From NCBI GenBank assembly GCA_937860055.1, contig CALMBO010000016.1, forward strand, positions 1-64,000: DNA of 64,000 bases, read 5' to 3'. The notes below the pieces were generated by a model. The model worked only from the letters and a program-made list of their open reading frames with translations, made no database searches and was not told where the DNA came from. Made by a program: the position numbers and the translations under genes. The stretch is from an uncultured Verrucomicrobiota bacterium (lineage in GTDB: Bacteria; Verrucomicrobiota; Kiritimatiellia; CAIQIC01; Lenti-01). Positions 17,247 to 26,291 of the stretch are shown here, in pieces. Position 1 is the first letter of the stretch, and every line of letters begins with the position of its first letter.

Positions 17247-18065
17247 TCACGCCATCGCCGGCGCGTCCTTCCGCGCGCCCGTCGCATCGCGGTGCGGCAG
17301 GCCGAAGTCGGCCACGAGATCCAGCTCGGCCCGATCGAGCACCGGCCCCTCGCGGCAGATGCAGATGCCGCTGCCATCCACGCAGCAGCTCCCGCAGATG
17401 CCGATGCCGCATTTCATGTGCCGCTCCAGCGAAAGCTGGCAATCGATCCCCGCCCGGTCCGCCAGTTTCTTGAGCGCTACCAGCATCGGCTCGGGCCCGC
17501 AGCCGTAGATCAGGTCGAACCGCTCCTCCTCGCAGAGGCGCTCGGCCAGGCTCGTGACGAGGCATTGCCGGCCGAGGGTCCCGTCGTCGGTGGCGAATTG
17601 CGCGCCCAGGCGCGAAAAATCGCCGACAAACATCATCTCTTCCGCGGTCCGCGCGCCCAGGACGATCCGGAAGGACGCCCGGTCCTGTTCGAGGCGGTGC
17701 ACCAGATAGCGCAGCGGGGCGATCCCCATGCCGCCGCCGACGACCAGGCCCCGGCCGCGCGGACGGAATCCGCGCCCGAAGGGCCCCCGCAGGCCCAGCC
17801 GGTCCCCCGGCTTGCAGTTCATCAGCGCCCGCGAAAAAGGCCCCACGGCCTTGGCCGTGATCTCGATCTTCCCGTCCGTCACGTCGGAAACGGAAAAGGG
17901 CTTCTCGTCCACGCCGGGGATCCACAGCATGACAAACTGGCCGGGCTCGGCATCGAAGGCCCGGGGAAAGACAAAGCTCTTGAGCCCGTCGTGGTGGAAA
18001 ACCACCTGCTTGACGGGCAGCGTGTGCATCTCGTGGCTGCTCATGGCCAGGCTCCTCCCGCTCAT
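17247..18065 (-). CDS. pyrK: Dihydroorotate dehydrogenase electron transfer subunit PyrK
   Basis: A 272-residue flavoprotein: FAD domain (residues about 1-105, with GPFSRALM), NAD domain (VVGGGMGIAPLRYL, VLGARTAEEMM) and a C-terminal [2Fe-2S] cluster (CGIGICGSCCVDGSGICICREGPV). PyrK passes electrons from PyrD to NAD+. The start at 18065 is preceded by a good GGAGG Shine-Dalgarno about 7 nt away and overlaps the pyrD stop by ATGA. It is the last gene of the nucleotide superoperon. It is a paralogue of NfnA at 10.4 kb but has the PyrK cysteine spacing. The 72-nt gap to the convergent gene shows no clear terminator. Confidence 0.92.
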   Translation of the reverse strand: MSGRSLAMSSHEMHTLPVKQVVFHHDGLKSFVFPRAFDAEPGQFVMLWIPGVDEKPFSVSDVTDGKIEITAKAVGPFSRALMNCKPGDRLGLRGPFGRGFRPRGRGLVVGGGMGIAPLRYLVHRLEQDRASFRIVLGARTAEEMMFVGDFSRLGAQFATDDGTLGRQCLVTSLAERLCEEERFDLIYGCGPEPMLVALKKLADRAGIDCQLSLERHMKCGIGICGSCCVDGSGICICREGPVLDRAELDLVADFGLPHRDATGARKDAPAMA

Positions 18066-18994
18066 GGCCGGTCCTCCCGGTGGGCAAGCCCCTGCACGCG
18101 GCCGATGGAGTCGTATCCGCCTTCCTTCAGGAAATCCTCGAGCCCCCGGTTGATCTCGCCGAAGAGCCCGATCCCCCCGCCATAGATGGCGCTGCCGATG
18201 CCAACAGCGTCGGCCCCGGCCATGATCAGCTGCAGCGCATCGTTGGCGCAGGAGACGCCGCCCGTGCCGATGATGGGCAGGTCGACCGCCTTCCGGATTT
18301 CATAGACCGCGCGCACGGCGATGGGCAGGATGGCCGGACCCGATACGCCGCCGACCCGGTTGGACAGGACCGGCCGGCCCGTCCCCGTGTCGATCCACAT
18401 GCCGGGGCCGGCGGTGTTGATCGCCGTGATCGCATCGGCGCCGTTCCGCTGGCACGCCTCGGCCATGCGCGCGAGCGAGGCGCACTGCGCCGAGAGCTTG
18501 ATCGAAACCGGGATGGAGCCCGCCGCGTCCTTCACCGCGCGGGCCACCCGCCCGCAGGCGTCGGGATCCGCGGCGAACGGAATGCCGAATTCCGACTGCA
18601 CGTTGGGGCAGGAAACATTGACTTCGATGAGATCGGGCCCGGCCCCGGCGATGCGCCCCGCCAGCCGGCCGAACTCCTCCGCGCTCCCCGCGAAGATCGA
18701 GGCGAACAGCGGCACCGGACACGTCCGCTTGAATTCGGCGATTTCCGCGGCCGCCCCCTCCGCGCCGGGATTGGAAAGGCCCACGGCGTTGAGGATCCCG
18801 CCCCCCCAGGGCAGGATGCACGGCGCGGGATGCCCCGCGCGCGGCTGGAGGCTGCAGGACTTCATCGTGACCGCCCCCGCGCCCGCCAGCGCCACGCGAC
18901 GCAGCGACGACGCCGTCGTGCCCAGCACGCCCGAGGCCAGCACCAGCGGCGATTCCATCGCGATTCCCGCGAGCCGGATGGCGAGGGCGCTCAT
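18062..18994 (-). CDS. pyrD: Dihydroorotate dehydrogenase, catalytic subunit (class 1B)
   Basis: A 310-residue FMN-dependent TIM barrel. The catalytic Cys lies in EVNVSCPNV, the Cys base that marks class 1 enzymes; class 2 uses Ser. FMN-binding NTAGPGM and IGTGGVSCANDALQLIMAGADAVGIGSA are present. Pairing with PyrK marks class 1B, which uses NAD+ and works without oxygen or quinone, as suits an anaerobe. Start and stop both overlap neighbours by ATGA. Confidence 0.95.
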   Translation of the reverse strand: MSALAIRLAGIAMESPLVLASGVLGTTASSLRRVALAGAGAVTMKSCSLQPRAGHPAPCILPWGGGILNAVGLSNPGAEGAAAEIAEFKRTCPVPLFASIFAGSAEEFGRLAGRIAGAGPDLIEVNVSCPNVQSEFGIPFAADPDACGRVARAVKDAAGSIPVSIKLSAQCASLARMAEACQRNGADAITAINTAGPGMWIDTGTGRPVLSNRVGGVSGPAILPIAVRAVYEIRKAVDLPIIGTGGVSCANDALQLIMAGADAVGIGSAIYGGGIGLFGEINRGLEDFLKEGGYDSIGRVQGLAHREDRP

Positions 18995-19470
18995 ACCTTG
19001 ATGTGGCCCGCGAGCTCGTCGAGCGTGCAGACGCGCTCGCAGTGCGCGCACCGGAAGTTCCGCGAGCCGGATTCGACGCGCCGGAAGCGCGTGGCGACAT
19101 GCGGCTCCGCGTTCGTGATGCAGTTGGGGTTGAGGCAGCGCGCGAGGTTGTCGAACAGCTCGGGCACCTGGATGACCACCTTCTCGATGACTTCGAAGTT
19201 GTCGATGTGCTTGATGGTGACCCCGGGGCTCACGAGGGCCAGCATCTGGAGCAGCCGCGGCGGCAGCGAACCGGCCTGCAGCTTGATCATGTCCTTGCGG
19301 CCCATGCGCGTGCTCTTGTAGTTCAGGCCGAGGGTGACCACGGCGTCCTCGAGCTCGGGCCAGCGGCCGATGAGGGCCATGACCTGGATGCCGAGGCCCG
19401 CGGGGATGTGGTCGATCACGAATCCCCGCTCGATCTTCGGAATCAGGAGGATCTGGTTCTGGGGGGTCAT
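18991..19470 (-). CDS. pyrI: Aspartate carbamoyltransferase regulatory subunit PyrI
   Basis: A 159-residue protein with the nucleotide-binding N-terminal domain (IERGFVIDHIPAGLGIQVMALIG) and a C-terminal zinc domain whose four Cys lie in CLNPNCI and FRCAHCERVC. PyrI holds PyrB trimers together and transmits allosteric control by CTP and ATP. It overlaps pyrB upstream and pyrD downstream by ATGA. Its presence means pyrimidine synthesis is feedback-regulated at the enzyme level. Confidence 0.96.
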   Translation of the reverse strand: MTPQNQILLIPKIERGFVIDHIPAGLGIQVMALIGRWPELEDAVVTLGLNYKSTRMGRKDMIKLQAGSLPPRLLQMLALVSPGVTIKHIDNFEVIEKVVIQVPELFDNLARCLNPNCITNAEPHVATRFRRVESGSRNFRCAHCERVCTLDELAGHIKV

Positions 19471-20402
19471 GTCGCGCTCCTTCCGGGCCGGGCATCCAGC
19501 AGGTCGAGGATGATCGCCTGCCGCATGATCATGCCGTTGCGGGCCTGCTCGAAGTATCCGGCGTGGGGGGTGGAATCGACGTCGGGCGAGATCTCGTTCA
19601 CGCGCGGCAGCGGGTGCAGCACCTTGAAGTGGCCGGGAACGCCCTCCAGCATCCGCGCGTCGAGGCGGTAGGAATCCTTGACCTTCTCGTAGTCCACCAG
19701 GTCGGGAAACCGCTCCTTCTGGATGCGCGTCATGTAGACCAGGTCGCATTCGCGGAGGGCGGCGGCCAGGCTGTCGCTCTCGCGGAACGTCGCGGTGGCC
19801 GCGGCTGCGGCCTTCATCAGGTATTTCGGCAGGCGCAGGGTCTCGGGCGAAACGAGCGTCATCGAAACGCCCTCGAACAGCAGCAGCGCCCGGCACAGCG
19901 AATGGATCGTCCGCGAATACTTCAGATCCCCCACCAGCGCGATCTTCAGGCCGTCCACCCTCCCGAAGAACTTGCGGATCGTGTAGAGGTCGAGCAGCGT
20001 CTGCGTCGGATGCTGGTTCGCCCCGTCGCCCGCGTTGATGATCGGCACCCGGCTGATCTCGGCGGCCAGCCGCGCCGTCCCCTCCTTCGGATGCCGCACC
20101 GCGACGATGTCCGCATACTGCTCCACCGTCCGGATCGTGTCGGAGAACGATTCGCCCTTGGCCGTCGACGAGGCCGCCGCCTCGGAGAAGCCGATGACGC
20201 GCCCCCCCAGCCGGCACATGGCCGCCTCGAAGCTCAGCCGCGTGCGCGTGCTGGGCTCGAAGAACAGCGTGGCCAGGATCCGCCCCGGCAGGAGCGATGC
20301 CTTCTCCGCGCCGGACATCGACTCCACCCGCGCGGCCAGGTCGAGATAGTCCAGGATGGACTCCAGCGCCAGATCGTCGATCGAGACCAGGTCTTTCTTC
20401 AT
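19467..20402 (-). CDS. pyrB: Aspartate carbamoyltransferase catalytic subunit PyrB
   Basis: A 311-residue protein with the carbamoyl-phosphate motif FFEPSTRTRLSFE, INAGDGANQHPTQTLLDLYTI, and the aspartate-side HPLPRVNEI. It makes N-carbamoylaspartate, the committed pyrimidine step. It lies 1 nt downstream of pyrF and overlaps pyrI by ATGA, which matches a PyrBI holoenzyme. Carbamoyl-phosphate synthase genes are not in this window. Confidence 0.97.
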   Translation of the reverse strand: MKKDLVSIDDLALESILDYLDLAARVESMSGAEKASLLPGRILATLFFEPSTRTRLSFEAAMCRLGGRVIGFSEAAASSTAKGESFSDTIRTVEQYADIVAVRHPKEGTARLAAEISRVPIINAGDGANQHPTQTLLDLYTIRKFFGRVDGLKIALVGDLKYSRTIHSLCRALLLFEGVSMTLVSPETLRLPKYLMKAAAAATATFRESDSLAAALRECDLVYMTRIQKERFPDLVDYEKVKDSYRLDARMLEGVPGHFKVLHPLPRVNEISPDVDSTPHAGYFEQARNGMIMRQAIILDLLDARPGRSAT

Positions 20403-20403
20403 C

Positions 20404-21099
20404 TCATCCTCCCATCCCCAGCTGTTTCTCGACGCGCACGAGCTCCTGGACGGGATCCGCGGCGGCCAGCAGCGAACGGCCCATGATCAGATAGTGCCGC
20501 GCCAGCATCGGAAACCGCGCCGGGTCGCCCCGCTGCGCCCCGAAGCCCGGCGAATAGAATTCCTGCTCCTTCGTGAAGGGCACCTCCCCGGCAAGGCGCG
20601 CCACCAGCTCCGGCTTCGTCAGCGGCACCACGAAGGCCGACACCCCCAGCACCGCCGCCTGCCGGTAGATCGCCGCCGCCGCCGCGTCCGCGATGAACCC
20701 GCCCTCCGAGACGAGATAGGCCGGGTGCGTCATCACCGCGCCGACGATCACCTTGATCTTCCGCTCCTGCAGCGCATGCGTCCAGGCGGCCAGCGTGTGC
20801 GGCCCCGTGTGCGGGAACAGGATGGCCTCCCCGATCCCTGCCATTTTCAGGACATCCGCGAAGAGGCCCCCCGTGTCCGGGATGTCGGTTGCGGCCTTCT
20901 GGTGGTCGTAGATCACCGGCTTGTCCGTCCATTCGCGGATGCGCCGCACCGTCTCCGGCAGGCCGTGGCCCAGCCCCAGCGCAAAGCCCAGCTTGAAACC
21001 GTAGACGGATTCGCGCCCCGCCACGCGGCACACCAGCCGGAGCGCCTCATCGAGATCCGCCGTGTCGAGCGCGGGAATGATCCGGTATTCCTTGGTCAT
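20404..21099 (-). CDS. pyrF: Orotidine 5'-phosphate decarboxylase PyrF
   Basis: A 231-residue protein with IIPALDTADLDEAL and KLGFALGLGHG at the N-terminus and the catalytic charged network YDHQKAATDIPDT (Asp-Lys-Asp), then the phosphate-binding GFGAQRGDPARF near the C-terminus. It converts OMP to UMP. Overall sequence and compact size look like the archaeal-type branch rather than E. coli PyrF; this is a visual judgement. ATG 21099 overlaps the pyrE stop by 4 nt. Confidence 0.9.
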   Translation of the reverse strand: MTKEYRIIPALDTADLDEALRLVCRVAGRESVYGFKLGFALGLGHGLPETVRRIREWTDKPVIYDHQKAATDIPDTGGLFADVLKMAGIGEAILFPHTGPHTLAAWTHALQERKIKVIVGAVMTHPAYLVSEGGFIADAAAAAIYRQAAVLGVSAFVVPLTKPELVARLAGEVPFTKEQEFYSPGFGAQRGDPARFPMLARHYLIMGRSLLAAADPVQELVRVEKQLGMGG

Positions 21100-21719
21100 C
21101 GTTCTTCTCCTTCGTAGAAGCGCCGGAGCGCCTGCTGGTGGATGGAATCGCCCGTCTCGGCCAGATAGTCGCAGAGGTCTCCCAGGCCGATGACGGCCTC
21201 CACGGGCGGCAGCCCGCCGGGCAGCGGCGTCGACCGCCGCCGTCGGTCGACCGCCACCACGATCCCGACCGGCCGCGTCTGGAAGGCGGCCTGGATCGAT
21301 TCGATGGCCTCCACCTTGGTCCCGCCGTCGCTGAGCACGTCGTCGACCATCACCACCGCCTCCCCCGGCGAGGGAAGGCGCCCGATGAACCGTCCCCGCT
21401 CGCCATGCGCCTTGGCCTCCTTGCGGTCGTAGAAGAACCGTAGGTCCTTGCCGTGCCGGTACCATGCCGACGCCGCCGCGGCCACCGCCAGCGCGATGCC
21501 CTTGTACGCCGGCCCGAACAGCAGCGTGGCCCGCGGAAAAGCCGCCAGCGCCGCCTCCGCCAGCGCGCGGCCCACGACGTCCAGCTTGGCCCCGCTGTCC
21601 GCCTGGCCCAGGTTGACGAAGAACGGCGAGCGGTCGCCCGACTTGAGCTGGAAATCGCCGAATTTCAGGCAGCCGCTGTCCACCAGGAATTGGATGAATT
21701 GCTTCTTCTCGGGTTTCAT
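21096..21719 (-). CDS. pyrE: Orotate phosphoribosyltransferase PyrE
   Basis: A 207-residue type I phosphoribosyltransferase. Its PRPP-binding motif is VVMVDDVLSDGGTK, and FQLKSGDRSPFFVNL and FGPAYKGIALAVA are conserved orotate PRTase blocks. It transfers ribose-5-phosphate from PRPP to orotate to give OMP. Both ends overlap neighbours by ATGA, and a GGAGG sits just upstream of the ATG. Confidence 0.95.
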   Translation of the reverse strand: MKPEKKQFIQFLVDSGCLKFGDFQLKSGDRSPFFVNLGQADSGAKLDVVGRALAEAALAAFPRATLLFGPAYKGIALAVAAAASAWYRHGKDLRFFYDRKEAKAHGERGRFIGRLPSPGEAVVMVDDVLSDGGTKVEAIESIQAAFQTRPVGIVVAVDRRRRSTPLPGGLPPVEAVIGLGDLCDYLAETGDSIHQQALRRFYEGEER

Positions 21720-23065
21720 TGGAAAACCTCCTTGCCATGCACGCCGCGACGGACGCGGCCATCGACCCACGCCACCTGCCCGTCGACCATCACCGCCCGG
21801 ATGCGGGCGGAAAACGTGAAATGCCCGAACGGATGGAAGGCGGCGCGCGTGACGATCTTCTCCGCCGCCTTCCCCGCCGCCTTTTCTCCCGCTTCGGCAA
21901 ACGCCAGGTCCGCCCACGCCCCCTTGCGGATGCCGCCGCGCCCCTCGAGGCCGAAGCAGCGCGCGGCGTTCCGGCCCGCGAGCTCCAGATAGCGCTTCCA
22001 CGAAATCTCGCCGCGCACCGCCAGGCTCAGCAGGATCGGCCCCAGCCATTCGATGCCCGCGATGCCCGACGGCGGATTCCTCCCCGCCTTCTCCGCCGGC
22101 GCATGCGGCGCATGGTCGGTCGAGACGAAATCGATGCCGCCGTTCTTCACGGCTTCCCAAATCGCCGCGCGGTCCTCCCCGGTCCTCAGCGGGGGATTCA
22201 CCTGGAGGCGGCTCCCCTGCGCCAGATAGTCCTTCTCGGAAAACAGGAAGTAGTGCGGGCAGGTCTCGGCCCAGACGTCGGCCCCCCGGCGCTTCATCCT
22301 CGCCACCCAGTCGATCTCCTCCACGGTGCTGCAATGCGCAATGACCAGCCGCGGACGCTGTTTTGCCGGCGTCCGCCGCCAGGCAGTCTCGATGCTCGCC
22401 AGCGCCGCCACCACCGCCGCGCGCGGCCGGCGCAGGTGGTGGACGAGTTTTCCACGCTGTGGAAAACTTTTTTCCACACGGTGGAAAAACTCCCGCTCGT
22501 CCTCGGCGTGGATGACAACAAGGTCCTGCGCGCGGAACACGCGCTCGAGAGCCCCGGCGTCGCAAATGGCATCGAGGGCGGACCCCTTCGCCATGAAGAT
22601 CTTCACGCCCGCGGCGGTTTCCGGCGCCTTCGCTCCGCCCTCCACGGCCTGCAGGAAGAGGCCGTAGTTCACGCGCGATTTCCGCGCGAACAGGGCGCGC
22701 TTCCGCTCGAACCGCCCGGCCGTGGTGATCGGCAGCCGGTTGTTGGGCATGTCGAGCACGGTGGTGACGCCGCCCTTCAGCGCCGCCGCCGTCCCGTTTG
22801 CGATGCCTTCCTTGTAGGCCTGCCCCGGTTCGCGCAGATGGACATGCGCATCGACCAGCCCCGGCACGATGAATCCTTCGCCGGCGTCGATGCGCCGCGC
22901 GGCGGGCGTCCACCGCCATCCCGCGGCGGAGCCGGCCGGTAACGGGTGGTCGCTGGCGAACCGGCCCTCCAGCCGGGCGATGCGCCCGTCCGCGATGACC
23001 ATCGTTCCGCGATGGAACCAGGCGTCCTCGCCCAGCCAGCAGGCATTGTCGATCTGGAACCTCAT
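21716..23065 (-). CDS. pyrC: Dihydroorotase PyrC, with embedded palindromic segment
   Basis: About 449 residues. Amidohydrolase motifs are DAHVHLREPGQ (metal His pair), VVIHAEDE, IAHCST and the catalytic Asp in FVSTDHAPH. It is the type I, multifunctional-like class with both HxH and TDHAPH. The start is ambiguous: ATG 23065 overlaps the guaA stop as ATGA, while ATG 23071 adds two residues. The segment FFHRVEKSFPQRGK is encoded by two tandem palindromes and is AT-rich against its surroundings. In related enzymes this stretch after AEDE is variable, so activity need not be lost. Confidence 0.93.
   Translation of the reverse strand: MRFQIDNACWLGEDAWFHRGTMVIADGRIARLEGRFASDHPLPAGSAAGWRWTPAARRIDAGEGFIVPGLVDAHVHLREPGQAYKEGIANGTAAALKGGVTTVLDMPNNRLPITTAGRFERKRALFARKSRVNYGLFLQAVEGGAKAPETAAGVKIFMAKGSALDAICDAGALERVFRAQDLVVIHAEDEREFFHRVEKSFPQRGKLVHHLRRPRAAVVAALASIETAWRRTPAKQRPRLVIAHCSTVEEIDWVARMKRRGADVWAETCPHYFLFSEKDYLAQGSRLQVNPPLRTGEDRAAIWEAVKNGGIDFVSTDHAPHAPAEKAGRNPPSGIAGIEWLGPILLSLAVRGEISWKRYLELAGRNAARCFGLEGRGGIRKGAWADLAFAEAGEKAAGKAAEKIVTRAAFHPFGHFTFSARIRAVMVDGQVAWVDGRVRRGVHGKEVFQ
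22447..22490. repeat. Tandem palindromes inside pyrC
   Basis: Two perfect dyads, each with 9-bp arms and a 3-bp centre, lie within the pyrC reading frame. The first (22447-22467) has arms GTTTTCCAC and GTGGAAAAC. The second (22469-22489) has arms TTTTTCCAC and GTGGAAAAA. Their centres (22457 and 22479) are 22 bp apart, about two helical turns. Close relatives occur in intergenic DNA at 47167-47218 and, decayed, at 14417-14437. Confidence 0.85.
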
Positions 23066-24876
23066 TCCCATTCGATGGTCCCCGGCGGCTTGGTGGTGAT
23101 GTCGTAGAAGAGCGCGCCCGCGCCGGGAATGGCCCGGACTTCGCGCGCCAGCTCGGCCAGCAGGCCGAAATCGATCGGATACACGTCGGCGGTCATGGCG
23201 TCCTTCGAGCAGACCGGGCGCAGCACGAAAACCTGGCCGCCGTCCGGGCCGAACAGCGGCAGCGAGATGACCGGCGCCTGCCAGATCTCCGGAATGCGGG
23301 CGATGCGGCGGTGCAGGAGGTCGTCCACCCGGCGCAACCGGTCGAGCCCTTCGCGCGTGACGAAGGTTTCGCGCAGCTCGAACCGCGCGTCCCCCAGCTC
23401 CTCGGGGGAAATGACCACGCGGTTGATGCCGGCCAGCTGGTTCACCAGCCGGTTCGCGCAGGCATTCAGCGCGGGCCATCCGGGCCATTTTCCGCCGGAG
23501 CCCCAGACGACGGCGGGATGGCGGTAGGAGCGCTCGTCGCCCTGCACGCCGACGCTCTTCACCGGCAGGATGCGCCCGCGCAGGCCGAGGGCCGCCAATT
23601 CCTTTTCCAGGCGCGGCTGGTCGGCGAACGAGTCCGGAACAGGGGTTTTTCCGTCATGGCACAGCAGGCGGATACCCAGGCCGGGGCCGGGGAACGGATG
23701 GCGGTCGAGCAGCGCCTGCGGCAGGCCCAGCTCGCGCCCCAGCAGCCGCACCTCGTCCTTGTAGAGCTCGCGCAGGGGCTCGACGACCAGGCCGCGGTCG
23801 ATCATGGCCTGGATCTCGGGCACCCGGTTGTGGTGGGTCTTGATGAGCGCGGCGTTTTTCGTGCCGCCGCTCTCGATGGTGTCGGGATAGATCGTCCCCT
23901 GCGCCAGTTTCCAGTGGTCGCCCAGGTCCAGCGTCCGGAGCTTTTCCCGGAGCACCTCGACGAACAGGCGCCCGATGATCGCGCGCTTCTTCTCGGGATC
24001 GGCCACCCCCGCCAGTTCGCGCAGGAACAGGGCTTCCGCGCGCTCGATTTCGATGTGGCGGAATCCCTCGGCGGCCAGGAACTTCAGGATGTCGTCCGAC
24101 TCGCCGAGGCGCATCAGGCCGGTATCCACGTGGAGGGAACGGACGCGCTCCGCGCCGACGGCCTCGATGCAGACCTGCAGCGTCACCAGCGAGTCGACGC
24201 CGCCGGACACCAGCAGGAAGAGCGTGGAATCGCCCGCGGCCGCGCGGGTCTGTTCGATCACCCGCCGGCGCATGCTGCCGGCCACCCAGGGCGTGCCGAT
24301 GCGGCAGAGCGAGAGGAAGTTCCCCAGCATCGCGCTCCCGCCGGGCGTGTGCACCACCTCGGGATGGAATTGCAGGCCGAACACGGGCCGGTCTTCGGCC
24401 TCGTAGGCGGCGAAGGGGCACGAATCCGACGAAGCCGTCGCGCGGAAGCCCGGCGGCAGTTTGGACACGTGGTCGCCGTGGCTCATCCAGACCTGCTGCC
24501 CGGCGGGCAGCCCCGCGAACAAGCGCGCCGCCGGGTCGCAGCGGACGGGCGTGGGACCGTACTGCCGCTCGCGGCCGTGGGCGAGCTGGCCGCCGAACAG
24601 CCGGGCCAGCAGCTGGTGGCCGAAGCAGATGCCGAGGATCGGCTTGCGGTACCCTTCCAGGCGGAGCCGCATCATCTGCACGTGCTTGTCGGAAACCGAT
24701 TGCGGCCCGCCCGACAGGATCAGGCCGGCGGCGCGGTCGCCGGGCCCGCCCAGGAAATCCTCCGGCGGCATGACGGTGCAGTAGACGCCGAGGCCGCGCA
24801 CCCGGTTCGCGATCAGGTGCGCGTACTGGCCGCCGAAATCCAGGACGGTCACGTAGTCGATCAGCGGGTGGAGCAT
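23062..24876 (-). CDS. guaA: GMP synthase (glutamine-hydrolysing) GuaA
   Basis: A 604-residue two-domain enzyme. The class I glutaminase domain has nucleophile Cys in GICFGHQL and the His-Glu pair in FGLQFHPEV. The ATP-pyrophosphatase domain has the P-loop LVSGGVDS near residue 225 and ends in KPPGTIEWE. It aminates XMP to GMP, completing the branch started by GuaB. It is longer than the usual 510-525 residues because the C-terminal half has extra sequence around HPAVVWGSGGKWPGWPALNACANRL. It overlaps purF by 16 nt and pyrC by 4 nt, making it the hinge between purine and pyrimidine blocks. Confidence 0.95.
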   Translation of the reverse strand: MLHPLIDYVTVLDFGGQYAHLIANRVRGLGVYCTVMPPEDFLGGPGDRAAGLILSGGPQSVSDKHVQMMRLRLEGYRKPILGICFGHQLLARLFGGQLAHGRERQYGPTPVRCDPAARLFAGLPAGQQVWMSHGDHVSKLPPGFRATASSDSCPFAAYEAEDRPVFGLQFHPEVVHTPGGSAMLGNFLSLCRIGTPWVAGSMRRRVIEQTRAAAGDSTLFLLVSGGVDSLVTLQVCIEAVGAERVRSLHVDTGLMRLGESDDILKFLAAEGFRHIEIERAEALFLRELAGVADPEKKRAIIGRLFVEVLREKLRTLDLGDHWKLAQGTIYPDTIESGGTKNAALIKTHHNRVPEIQAMIDRGLVVEPLRELYKDEVRLLGRELGLPQALLDRHPFPGPGLGIRLLCHDGKTPVPDSFADQPRLEKELAALGLRGRILPVKSVGVQGDERSYRHPAVVWGSGGKWPGWPALNACANRLVNQLAGINRVVISPEELGDARFELRETFVTREGLDRLRRVDDLLHRRIARIPEIWQAPVISLPLFGPDGGQVFVLRPVCSKDAMTADVYPIDFGLLAELAREVRAIPGAGALFYDITTKPPGTIEWE

Positions 24877-26291
24877 TCCTTCTCCTGTTCGATTTGCCTG
24901 ACCAGTTCATCCGACGCGCCGGTGGGATACTCGCCCGAGAAGCAGGCATAGCAGCAGGGCAGGTCGTGGTAGAGGGCGCGCAGGTCGTCGAGCGACTGGT
25001 AGATGACCGCATCCGCCTCGAGATAGCGGGCGATCTGCTTCGGGTTGTAGTGCGCCGCGATGATCTCGCGCTTGATCGACATGTCGATCCCGTAGATGCA
25101 GGGGCACGTGATCGGCGGCGCGGCGGAGATGAAATAGATCTCGGCGGCGCCGCTCTCCCGCAGCAGCTTGACGATGTGCTTCGAGGTCGTCCCCCGCACG
25201 ATCGAGTCGTCCACCACGGCCACCTTCCTCCCGCGGACCACGTCCTTCAGGGGGTTGAGCTTCTGGCGGACGATCTTTTCGCGGCGCGCCTGCGTGGGCA
25301 CGATGAAGCTGCGGCCGACGTGGTTGTTCTTGGCCAGCCCCCGCCGGTAGGGAACGCCCAGCGCCTCGGCCATCCCCGACGCGAAGAAGTACGCCGACGA
25401 CGGCACGTCGATCACGAGATCCGGCTGGAGCCCCGCCTTCTTCACCTGCTCGGCGAGCTGCCGGCCGATGCGGACGCGCTCGGTCGCCACGAGCCGCCCG
25501 TTGATCACGGAATCCTCGCGGGCGAAGTAGATGTATTCGAAGACGCAGAAGGCCTGCTTCTCGGCCCGGCAGATGCGGCTGTGCACCTGGCCCTCGGCAT
25601 CGATCAGCACCGCCTCGCCCGGACGCAGGTCGCGGATCAGCTCGAACCCCAGGTAATCGAAGCAGTCCGTCTCCGAGGCGAAGGCGTAGACCATGCCCCG
25701 GTCGGTGTACTTGCGCCCCAGCACCAGCGGCCGGATGCCGTGGGGATCCGTGAAGGCCAGCAGGCCGTGCCCGGCGATGATCGTCAGCGCCGAATACGCC
25801 CCCTGCACCTGCGTCTGCACGGTCTGCACCGAATCGAAGATGTCGTCGGGCGTGAGATGCTGGAGATTCCGGGTCTCGAGCGTGGCGGCCAGCGCGTAGA
25901 GGATCAGCGCCACGTCGTTCGACGTGTCCAGCAGGCGGTGCGCGTCTTCGCAGAGCGTCTGCTTCAGCTGCTTGAAATTGACGACGTTCCCGTTGTGGAC
26001 CATCGCCAGCCCGAAGGGATAGTTGACCACCGTCGGCTGCGCATCCAACACGTCGGTGCTGCCCTGCGTGGCATAGCGCACGTGGCCCAGGCCGACCCGG
26101 CCCGGAAAACGGTCCAGATCGATCTTCTTGAACGCCTGGCTGACCAGCCCGTCCCCCTTGTGGAGGTGGAAGCGGTGGTTGAACGTGACGATGCCGGCGG
26201 CATCCTGTCCGCGGTGCTGGATGCTGGTCAGGCCCTCCAGCAGCGTCCCGGCGATGTCGTCATATCCGATGATCCCTAGGATTCCGCACAT
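24861..26291 (-). CDS. purF: Amidophosphoribosyltransferase PurF
   Basis: A 476-residue protein starting MCGILGI, so the Ntn-nucleophile Cys2 is exposed by Met removal and there is no propeptide. The PRPP motif is VAVVDDSIVRGTT. Cys in FCVFEYIYFA, PITCPCIYGIDM and CCYACFSGEYP match the four [4Fe-4S] ligands of the B. subtilis-type enzyme, an oxygen-sensitive form suited to anaerobic life. It makes phosphoribosylamine, the committed purine step. It overlaps purN by 16 nt and guaA by 16 nt. Confidence 0.96.
   Translation of the reverse strand: MCGILGIIGYDDIAGTLLEGLTSIQHRGQDAAGIVTFNHRFHLHKGDGLVSQAFKKIDLDRFPGRVGLGHVRYATQGSTDVLDAQPTVVNYPFGLAMVHNGNVVNFKQLKQTLCEDAHRLLDTSNDVALILYALAATLETRNLQHLTPDDIFDSVQTVQTQVQGAYSALTIIAGHGLLAFTDPHGIRPLVLGRKYTDRGMVYAFASETDCFDYLGFELIRDLRPGEAVLIDAEGQVHSRICRAEKQAFCVFEYIYFAREDSVINGRLVATERVRIGRQLAEQVKKAGLQPDLVIDVPSSAYFFASGMAEALGVPYRRGLAKNNHVGRSFIVPTQARREKIVRQKLNPLKDVVRGRKVAVVDDSIVRGTTSKHIVKLLRESGAAEIYFISAAPPITCPCIYGIDMSIKREIIAAHYNPKQIARYLEADAVIYQSLDDLRALYHDLPCCYACFSGEYPTGASDELVRQIEQEKECSTR

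Noticed and set aside
22447..22490. CRISPR-like repeat in pyrC
   Set aside because: Only two dyads with a 1-nt separation, no spacers and no cas genes nearby. Better described as tandem palindromes.
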